This document shows positions 6,511-11,443 of a DNA stretch of 11,443 nucleotides, piece after piece. Origin of the DNA: Alphaproteobacteria bacterium (lineage in GTDB: Bacteria; Pseudomonadota; Alphaproteobacteria; Rickettsiales; UBA8987). The position numbers and the translations under genes were made by a program. A model generated the notes under the pieces. The model worked only from the letters and a program-made list of their open reading frames with translations, was not told the DNA's origin and made no database searches. Numbering within the stretch: the stretch's first letter is position 1; the number at the start of each line of letters is the position of its first letter. The stretch spans positions 1 through 11,443 of the forward strand of contig DQGZ01000241.1 in NCBI GenBank assembly GCA_003531345.1, written 5' to 3'.

Positions 6511-7389
6511 ATGTCTACATATGCGTTACCAATATTGCAAGAATATGGTCTGACCAGATATATTGAGGAGGTCGCAAAATTCCCCATGCTTGACGAGCAG
6601 GAAGAGTACATGCTTGCAGTACGTTACAAGGAAACTCAGGATAAGTTCGCAGCACACAAGCTGGTTACCAGCCATTTACGCTTGGTTGTAAAAATAGCAA
6701 TGGGTTTCAGGGGTTATGGTTTACCGATTAATGATATAATCAGTGAAGGTAACGTTGGCTTGATGCAAGCAGTTAAAAAATTTGAACCTGACAAGGGTTT
6801 TCGCCTTTCAACCTATGCAATGTGGTGGATAAAGGCTTCCATAAATGAATATATATTAAAGTCATGGTCTGTTGTTAAGGTTGGAACATCTGCCGCGCAG
6901 AAGAAATTATTCTTTAATTTAAAAAGGCTGAAGAGCAAAATAACAGGTGAGCGTGGCAATGATAATAACATTCTTTCTGATGATGATGTGAAGTCAATAG
7001 CAACTGAGCTTAATGTTACAACTGAAGACGTAGTTGAGATGGAACAGCTTATGTCTGGCGGTAATTATTCACTTAATACCTATGCTTATCAGGATGGTGA
7101 GGAAGAAAAAATTGACCTGCTGGAAGACACAAGGCAGAATCAGGAAGTTGTTCTTGCAAACCAGCAGGAGGGTGATCACAACCGTGCAATGCTTCTTGAG
7201 GCATTCAAACTACTAACCGACAGGGAGAAGGATATAATAAAAAAACGTAGGTTATTTGAGCGCCCACTAACCCTTGATGACCTAAGCGTAGAATATAAAA
7301 TATCCCGTGAAAGGGTAAGGCAGATAGAGGTTAAGGCTTTTGAGAAGATACAGAAATTCTTTTTAAAAAAACTTCCCAAACCTGCTTAA
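6511..7389 (+). CDS. rpoH: RNA polymerase heat-shock sigma factor RpoH (sigma-32)
   Basis: RpoH directs RNA polymerase to heat-shock genes (chaperones and proteases). The 292-residue length matches alphaproteobacterial RpoH. Region 2 covers about 45-125, with HLRLVVKIAMGF (55-66), the DIISEGNVGLMQAVKKFEP block (75-93) and the -10 recognition segment STYAMWWIKASINEYI (100-115). The RpoH box, diagnostic against RpoD, is QKKLFFNLKRLK (130-141). Region 4.2 is the helix-turn-helix TLDDLSVEYKISRERVRQIE (254-273). It has the best expression signals in the window: a 17-spaced promoter and GGAGG before the ATG. It stands alone, divergent from dapB, with fur 113 bases downstream. A long imperfect dyad (7388-7395 with 7435-7442) after the stop might contribute to termination. 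Confidence 0.95.
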   Translation: MSTYALPILQEYGLTRYIEEVAKFPMLDEQEEYMLAVRYKETQDKFAAHKLVTSHLRLVVKIAMGFRGYGLPINDIISEGNVGLMQAVKKFEPDKGFRLSTYAMWWIKASINEYILKSWSVVKVGTSAAQKKLFFNLKRLKSKITGERGNDNNILSDDDVKSIATELNVTTEDVVEMEQLMSGGNYSLNTYAYQDGEEEKIDLLEDTRQNQEVVLANQQEGDHNRAMLLEAFKLLTDREKDIIKKRRLFERPLTLDDLSVEYKISRERVRQIEVKAFEKIQKFFLKKLPKPA

Positions 7390-7442
7390 TTACCACATTT
7401 TCATATTCATTTTATTTTCCGCATAAACGGTTGTTGGTAATT
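7388..7442 (+). terminator. Weak dyad after rpoH, possible terminator
   Basis: AATTACCA (7388-7395) is the exact complement of TGGTAATT (7435-7442), enclosing a small CCG-CATAAA-CGG hairpin. An A-rich rather than T-rich run follows on the plus strand, so a classic rho-independent terminator is doubtful. Confidence 0.25.
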
Positions 7443-7502
7443 TAAAAAAATGCTGTTATTTGTTTTCTATATCAACTTACAGTTTACAAAAAACCTTCAA
7501 TA

Positions 7503-7913
7503 ATGATGCCCCAAACAATAGAACAGAAGTGCGTTGAAAAAGGTCTTAAGATGACAGGTCAGCGCAGGCTTATTGCTAAAATAATCTCTGAAAGTAAAGA
7601 CCATCCAGATACTGAGGAGGTATTCCGCAGGGCTGCTGAACAAGATAATTCAATTGGTATAGCAACCGTTTACCGTACTATCAGGCTTTTTGAGGAGCAT
7701 GGCATTGTTGAAAAGCATGATTTTGGCGATGGCAGAGCTAGATATGAAGAGGCAACTGATGATCACCATGACCATATAATCAATATCAAAACTGGTGAGA
7801 TAGTTGAGTTTTTTGATAAAGAGATTGAAGAATTGCAGGAAAAAATAGCAAGCAAAATGGGCTATCGCTTAGTTGGTCACAAAATGGAGCTATATGTAGT
7901 TCCGAAGGAGTAA
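7503..7913 (+). CDS. fur: Fur family metal-responsive repressor
   Basis: This is a dimeric metal-dependent DNA-binding regulator, probably of iron (Fur) or manganese (Mur) homeostasis. At 136 residues it is full length for the alphaproteobacterial form. The winged-helix domain includes KMTGQRRLIAKII (16-28), HPDTEEVFRRA (34-44) and the recognition helix IGIATVYRTIRLFEEHGIV (51-69). Metal-site residues are present: Glu82, the HHDH cluster (88-91), Glu102, Glu109 and His126. The CxxC zinc site that follows HHDH in E. coli Fur is replaced by Asn94 and Thr97 (INIKTGE), as is normal for alphaproteobacterial Fur. Two adjacent ATGs (7503, 7506) are possible starts; neither has a Shine-Dalgarno. It converges on the HD-like gene with only four bases between the stop codons. 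No nearby Fur box was recognised. Confidence 0.9.
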   Translation: MMPQTIEQKCVEKGLKMTGQRRLIAKIISESKDHPDTEEVFRRAAEQDNSIGIATVYRTIRLFEEHGIVEKHDFGDGRARYEEATDDHHDHIINIKTGEIVEFFDKEIEELQEKIASKMGYRLVGHKMELYVVPKE

Positions 7914-7917
7914 AACT

Positions 7918-9147
7918 TTAAAGCCTACCCCTATCAAAACCTAAATTTGCCTTGGATAAATCACTTACTGTAATTTGTGTACCTGCTGCTGCTAGCTTCT
8001 GCTCTAGAGGGTGTGCCTGTCTTTCTTCTTTTATTTCTCCGCCTGTGTCTTGAATACCTGCATTTCTTTTCGCTACTCTTTGCCTTAATATTTCAGTTCT
8101 GTTGTTACCAAAAAGATTGAGTTCTGTTCTCCTTAAAGGCATGGCACTGGTTTCGATCAAAACACCAATCCTTTCAACAAAATCACGTGATACAATATTT
8201 TCCGCAACTTCCAGCATGTTAGAAAATAAATTGACAATATGAGGGCGTAATTTTTCCAAAGAATTGCGATATTTCTTCATGTTATTCAAATGCTTGCCAT
8301 AAGCATTGTTATCATGTTGTATCTTATTTTCCAAAATCTCATTATACTTACTGTCTTCCTTTGTTATTCCCAAAATAGCTAAAAGATTTTTATCAATTTT
8401 CACTGCGTCCTTACCTTGGTGATCTATGAATATAGTTAGCCCATCTAAATTGAAATTTAATTTTATTAAATCTTTTGCCAAAATTGCTTTGCTGTCGCCG
8501 ATTAAACTTCCTGATTCCCTGTCTTTGCTTGAGTTATGGGCAAGGTCAAAACATTTTGCCATCATTACCAAATTCCGAACCTTTTCTGGTAAATTATTCT
8601 GTTGGTCAATTATATTTTCTATATACTGACCATAAGTTTGACCCTCTGGTACGTTTTTTTTATTAAGCAGGTTAAGTGCTTGTATATGTTCCTCCTTAAG
8701 CCCTATAGTTTTAAGCAAATCTTTATTTACCGTAACATACTGCTTCTCATCTTTTTTAGTAATTAAATCACCATTTAATTCGGCATTAAAGCCCAACTTC
8801 TTTAAAGTTGAAACCTCAAGCAAGGTTTCCTCTCGGTCTTCCATCAGGTCGTATAGCAGGGCAACTATTCTTGCCTCTGCAATAAAATTATTGAAATTTT
8901 GGAGTATTTCCTTCTTGTTTTCAGCAGTGCAAAGTTTGTTGAATTCCTCTTCATCTACTACTGGTATACTTAGTGCAACTGTTGCAGTGTGTTTCCAGTA
9001 GGGGCGCTGCTGCCTGTCTGGGTAGCTGTGGGCTGCAATCATTACCGCAACGGCATTATTCCAGGTTGAACTGAACCAGTCTGTAAAAATATCATTTTTA
9101 GCTGATGACAAAATTTTAGGGGCTGATGATGTAACTTTAACTGTCAA
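7918..9147 (-). CDS. Uncharacterised protein with degenerate RelA/SpoT-like HD domain
   Basis: I do not recognise this as a named protein. The first 210 of 409 residues follow the RelA/SpoT-type HD hydrolase pattern: AAHSYPDRQQRPYWKHTATVA (38-58) with the first metal His53, then ARIVALLYDLMEDREETLLE (92-111), where the HDxxED motif reads YDLMED (Tyr99-Asp100, Glu103-Asp104), then YGQYIENI (172-179) and AKCFDLAHN (197-205), whose Asp201 corresponds to the last metal ligand. With Tyr for the HD histidine, (p)ppGpp hydrolysis is doubtful; no synthetase domain is present. Residues 138-179 recur in diverged form at 249-290. The tail (about 340-409) is charged and unassigned. The start is TTG, chosen because AGGAG lies five bases upstream (plus 9153-9157) and an in-frame stop lies shortly before it. 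It follows fdx with a 91-base gap containing its own TATAAT. Confidence 0.8.
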   Translation of the reverse strand: MTVKVTSSAPKILSSAKNDIFTDWFSSTWNNAVAVMIAAHSYPDRQQRPYWKHTATVALSIPVVDEEEFNKLCTAENKKEILQNFNNFIAEARIVALLYDLMEDREETLLEVSTLKKLGFNAELNGDLITKKDEKQYVTVNKDLLKTIGLKEEHIQALNLLNKKNVPEGQTYGQYIENIIDQQNNLPEKVRNLVMMAKCFDLAHNSSKDRESGSLIGDSKAILAKDLIKLNFNLDGLTIFIDHQGKDAVKIDKNLLAILGITKEDSKYNEILENKIQHDNNAYGKHLNNMKKYRNSLEKLRPHIVNLFSNMLEVAENIVSRDFVERIGVLIETSAMPLRRTELNLFGNNRTEILRQRVAKRNAGIQDTGGEIKEERQAHPLEQKLAAAGTQITVSDLSKANLGFDRGRL

Positions 9148-9170
9148 AATTTCTCCTATGATTTCAGGGT

Positions 9171-9176
9171 ATTATA
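9171..9176 (-). promoter_or_regulatory. -10 box for the HD-like gene
   Basis: The minus strand reads TATAAT, a perfect -10 hexamer, 23 bases before the TTG start. The expected -35 position holds only a weak match (GTTTAA or CGTTTA). The predicted leader is about 16 bases and carries the AGGAG. This suggests the gene is at least partly transcribed apart from hscA-fdx. Confidence 0.4.
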
Positions 9177-9186
9177 CCGCAAATAT

Positions 9187-9205
9187 GGTTAATTAAACGT
9201 TAACC
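9187..9205. promoter_or_regulatory. Perfect dyad GGTTAA-N7-TTAACC, possible operator
   Basis: GGTTAA (9187-9192) and TTAACC (9200-9205) form a perfect six-base inverted repeat with a seven-base spacer. It sits over the -35 region of the HD-like gene, where a repressor or activator could act. Next to it is a second hairpin, AAAGGA (9206-9211) with TCCTTT (9222-9227), just after fdx, which may be a weak terminator. Both could be chance in AT-rich DNA. Confidence 0.3.
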
Positions 9206-9238
9206 AAAGGATGTTTTTTATTCCTTTATTTCAAAAGG

Positions 9239-9574
9239 TTACTTCACCTTCATGTTACGGGTAGCATCAGGAAGCCTTACAACTAAGCCGTCAAGCTCAT
9301 CATTAACCATTATCTGGCAACCAAGACGGGAGGTTTGCGTTAAACCAAATGCTAGATCAAGCATATCCTCCTCATCTTCCTTTGGTTCTGGCAGTTCATC
9401 AAAACGTGCTTTGTCTTCAATTATTATATGGCAAGTAGAGCAGGCGAGGGAACCTTCACAGGCACCTTCCAGTGGAATGTCGTTTTTGTGCGCCACTTCC
9501 AGCAATGAAATGCCGTTTGGTGCATCAACTATCTTTGCTTCGCCGTTTGGTAATTTGAATGTTATTTTTGCCAT
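9239..9574 (-). CDS. fdx: 2Fe-2S ferredoxin of the ISC system
   Basis: This adrenodoxin-type [2Fe-2S] ferredoxin supplies electrons to Fe-S cluster assembly on IscU. The 111-residue length is standard. The cluster ligands are visible as Cys39, Cys45 and Cys48 in ACEGSLACSTCH (38-49), the C-x5-C-x2-C spacing of ISC ferredoxins, plus Cys86 in SRLGCQI (82-88). The acidic helix DELPEPKEDEEDMLD (59-73) is the partner-docking surface in this family, and VVRLPDATRNMKV is the typical C-terminus. It follows hscA on the same strand, the usual hscB-hscA-fdx order, which supports the ISC assignment. The 73-base gap between them is filled by a palindromic repeat (9582-9650), so no Shine-Dalgarno is evident directly before its ATG. 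Confidence 0.95.
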   Translation of the reverse strand: MAKITFKLPNGEAKIVDAPNGISLLEVAHKNDIPLEGACEGSLACSTCHIIIEDKARFDELPEPKEDEEDMLDLAFGLTQTSRLGCQIMVNDELDGLVVRLPDATRNMKVK

Positions 9575-9581
9575 TTCTCAG

Positions 9582-9650
9582 TAGTTCTAAGTTAAAAGTG
9601 CATAGTTCTAAGAAAGATAATAAGAACTAAGAACTTATAACTATTAACTA
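9582..9650 (-). repeat. Heptad-periodic palindrome in the hscA-fdx gap
   Basis: The arms 9582-9609 and 9623-9650 pair without gaps at about 22 of 28 positions around a 13-base A-rich loop. Both arms are 7-base periodic: agttcta, agttaaa, agtgcat, agttcta on the left and aactaag, aacttat, aactatt, aacta on the right. It is the same kind of structure as the 1139-1201 hairpin but with a different heptad (AGTTCTA/AACTAAG type). Its outer end supplies the hscA stop codon (TAG, plus 9648-9650). There is no U-tract, so it resembles an mRNA-stabilising or attenuating hairpin more than a terminator. Confidence 0.7.
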
Positions 9651-11443
9651 TACCTCACTAACTTTTTTTCCACCCACATATTTGCTAAAAGCTTTACTAA
9701 CCCGCATGTCAGCAAATTCATGTGCAGCTTTGTTAAGTGCAAAAATGCCAGCCTCTATCTCCTCCCTATTTTCGCTTCGCATTGTGTTTTGCAATTTTTT
9801 TATCTGGTTTTCAAGGTAATTCTGGTACTCATCTGGTATTAATTCGCCATCAACTTCCAGTGCTTTTTTTAAGTTTTTTATGTTTAGGTCAGCCTCAACT
9901 CTGGCTTCCTGAAGTAAGCGTTTGGTTATGTCGTCTCTTGCTTGCTCCATTGATGAAACCAGCATTTTCTCCATTTCTTCTGAAGTAAGCCCATAATTAG
10001 GTTTAACTTCAACAATTTGTTCTTTGCCTGTGGTTTCTTCTTTTGCTCTTACACTTAAAATTCCATCTGCATCTAGCATTAAGGTAACTTCAATTATAGC
10101 TGTTCCAGCAGGCATTGGTGGAATGCCTATAAGGTTAAATAAAGCAAGGCTTCTACAATCTTTTGCGAATTCTCGTTCACCCTGTAAAACTTGAATTTTC
10201 ATTGCGGTTTGTCCGTCTTCATAGGTGGTAAACTTTTGGGAGTGTGAAGCGGGAATCGCTGTATTTCGTGAAATTAAAACTTCCATTAACCCACCATAAG
10301 TTTCTAAACCAAGTGAAAGAGGGGTAACATCAAGTAATAAATTATTTGTACCACGAGTTAGTGTTTCCGCTTGAATTGCAGCACCTAGCGCAACTACAGT
10401 GTCAGGGTTGATGTCTGTTAGTGGTTTTTTGCCAGTAAATTTTTCAACGGCTTCTCTGATAACTGGCATGCGGGTTGAGCCACCAACCATCACTACGCCT
10501 TGTAAATCTTCAACTTCAATATCTGCTTGGGTTAATACTTCTTCAAAAATTTTGATAGTTTTTTGTGTGAGGTGATTGGTAAGTTCGTAAAATTTTGAGC
10601 GGGTAAAATCAATAGTGTCATTGCGAGGAGCTTCAGCGACGAAGCAATCCATCGTACTATTAGTTTCACTCGTTAGGATGGATTGCTTCGCTAAAGCTTG
10701 CAATGACGAATTAATACAAACTTCTTCTTTTTCTGTTAAACTTTCCTTTATCTCCTTCGCTAATTTTCTTAAGTCACTGAAATCTAATTTCTGATTCCTA
10801 ATTCCTAATTCCTTTAAATGCTTCACTATTTCATTGTCATAATCATCGCCGCCAAGTAAACTGTCCCCACCAGTTGCAATAACTTTAAAAACACCCATTT
10901 GCATTGAAAGGATGGATACATCAAAAGTTCCACCACCTAAATCAAACACAGCATAAGTTCCTTCACTTCCCTTATCTAAACCGTAGGCAAGGGCTGCTGC
11001 GGTTGGTTCATTAATAAGGCGTAAAACTTGCAAACCTGCTAGTTTTGCTGCATCTTTAGTTGCCTGTCTTTGTGCATCATTAAAATATGCGGGAACTGTA
11101 ATAACTGCTTTATTTACTGTTTTTTCAAAATGTTTTTCAGCACAATGTTTTAATTTTTTTAAAATTTCTGCACTAGCTTCAACGGGAGTTATTTTTTTAT
11201 TTTCAAAATTTAGATAGATAATTTTATCAGATTTTTCTTCATCAACATTAAAGCCAAAATTTTGCAATTTGTTTTTATAGTCTTCAATCCCCAGCCCCAT
11301 AAGGCGCTTGAAAGAGCTTATTTGTTCACCATTATTTGCAATTAAAATTGATGGAGTAATTTCACTGCCATCATCGTTTTTTATGCAGAAAGGTTTTTCT
11401 TCTGAGGAATAAGCAACTAGTGAATTGGTTGTACCCAAGTCTA
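9648..11443 (-). CDS. hscA: Fe-S assembly Hsp70 chaperone HscA, 5' end missing, with in-frame repeat insertions
   Basis: HscA is the specialised Hsp70 that, with HscB, drives release of the cluster from IscU. The gene runs off the window: the frame continues upstream of the TTG at 11438 as (I)DLGTTNS, the phosphate-1 motif, so that TTG is an internal Leu and roughly 15-20 residues are missing. Counting from that Leu, marks are NEPTAAALAYG (143-153), FDLGGGTFDVS (165-175) and VVMVGGSTRMP (315-325), then the substrate domain with DVTPLSLGLETYGGLMEVLI and FNLIGIPPMPAG. GGLMEVLI and the short lid fit HscA, not DnaK; fdx downstream agrees. Residues about 242-275 come from a palindromic element and 210-219 from a heptad repeat, both in frame in nucleotide-binding subdomain IIB. 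The stop codon lies within another palindrome. Confidence 0.95.
   Translation of the reverse strand, partial: DLGTTNSLVAYSSEEKPFCIKNDDGSEITPSILIANNGEQISSFKRLMGLGIEDYKNKLQNFGFNVDEEKSDKIIYLNFENKKITPVEASAEILKKLKHCAEKHFEKTVNKAVITVPAYFNDAQRQATKDAAKLAGLQVLRLINEPTAAALAYGLDKGSEGTYAVFDLGGGTFDVSILSMQMGVFKVIATGGDSLLGGDDYDNEIVKHLKELGIRNQKLDFSDLRKLAKEIKESLTEKEEVCINSSLQALAKQSILTSETNSTMDCFVAEAPRNDTIDFTRSKFYELTNHLTQKTIKIFEEVLTQADIEVEDLQGVVMVGGSTRMPVIREAVEKFTGKKPLTDINPDTVVALGAAIQAETLTRGTNNLLLDVTPLSLGLETYGGLMEVLISRNTAIPASHSQKFTTYEDGQTAMKIQVLQGEREFAKDCRSLALFNLIGIPPMPAGTAIIEVTLMLDADGILSVRAKEETTGKEQIVEVKPNYGLTSEEMEKMLVSSMEQARDDITKRLLQEARVEADLNIKNLKKALEVDGELIPDEYQNYLENQIKKLQNTMRSENREEIEAGIFALNKAAHEFADMRVSKAFSKYVGGKKVSEV
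10617..10707 (-). repeat. Palindromic repeat element (TCATTGCGAG type) in frame within hscA
   Basis: The terminal arms GTCATTGC (10617-10624) and GCAATGAC (10700-10707) are perfect complements. Inner arms GAAGCAATCCATC (10641-10653) and GATGGATTGCTTC (10677-10689) are also perfect, with AGCTTCAGC/GCTAAAGCT between them matching at eight of nine, and a loop of about 23 bases. Flanks AATCAATA (10607-10614) and AATTAATA (10709-10716) match at seven of eight and lie 102 bases apart, as a target-site duplication would. Short palindromes with a TCATTGCGAG...GAAGCAATCC core recur in Rickettsiales and other genomes. It is read through as part of HscA, giving for example MDCFVAEAPRNDT. Confidence 0.85.
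10784..10811 (-). repeat. Heptad-repeat array (GAATTAG family) inside hscA
   Basis: On the coding strand the array is gaattag, gaattag, gaatcag, aaattag: four 7-base units of the same family as 1139-1201 and 5266-5296. It is translated as ELGIRNQKL in subdomain IIB of HscA. Three units make 21 bases, or seven codons, so copy-number changes in steps of three would keep the frame. Confidence 0.7.

Noticed and set aside
7503..7913. Fur as a zinc-site-defective mutant
   Set aside because: Absence of the CxxC site after HHDH is normal for alphaproteobacterial Fur; the regulatory metal ligands are kept.
9252..9584. 110-codon plus-strand frame opposite fdx
   Set aside because: It is Ser-rich and lies entirely antisense to a clear ferredoxin with all four cluster cysteines; a shadow frame.
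10617..10811. CRISPR-like repeat-spacer array in hscA
   Set aside because: The repeats are one palindrome and a contiguous heptad array, with no regular unique spacers, and they are translated.
11436..11438. TTG as hscA start
   Set aside because: It encodes Leu inside the IDLGTTNS phosphate motif; the real start is outside the window.

Overview
This is an AT-rich bacterial stretch whose genes point to an alphaproteobacterium, most likely a host-associated or genome-reduced lineage near Rickettsiales or Holosporales. The evidence is a typical alphaproteobacterial LptC, a Fur that lacks the CxxC zinc site, an RpoH, an hscA-fdx pair, and above all a palindromic repeat inserted in frame in hscA, a habit known from Rickettsia. 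Placement below class is inference.

Layout. Bases 1-531 hold the 3' part of a family-3 O-methyltransferase. Next on the + strand are holC (DNA polymerase III chi) and a lipopolysaccharide run: kdsD (arabinose-5-phosphate isomerase for Kdo), lptC and lptA (LPS transport), followed closely by greA. lptB is not in the cluster. On the - strand come dapB (lysine/diaminopimelate pathway) and, downstream of it, a DegT-family sugar aminotransferase resembling GDP-perosamine synthase. A sparse 400-base gap with one possible tiny membrane or secreted ORF precedes rpoH (+), which has a good sigma70-type promoter, and then fur (+). The rest is on the - strand: hscA (its 5' end is cut by the window edge), fdx, and an uncharacterised 409-residue protein whose N-terminal half resembles the RelA/SpoT-type HD hydrolase domain but has Tyr in place of the metal-binding His.

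Functionally the window combines envelope biogenesis (kdsD, lptC, lptA, the sugar aminotransferase, dapB), stress and metal regulation (rpoH, fur), Fe-S cluster assembly (hscA, fdx) and information processing (holC, greA).

The most unusual layer is repeated DNA. Heptanucleotide arrays of a GAATTAG type occur at three places: as a hairpin before kdsD, in the dapB/aminotransferase gap where they supply a Shine-Dalgarno-like AGGAG, and inside the hscA reading frame. A second heptad-periodic palindrome fills the hscA-fdx gap and contains the hscA stop codon. A separate TCATTGCGAG-type palindrome sits in frame inside hscA. It is flanked by an 8-base near-duplication 102 bases (34 codons) apart, and removing one copy restores an ordinary HscA sequence. 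No tRNA, rRNA, CRISPR array, transposase or origin was seen.
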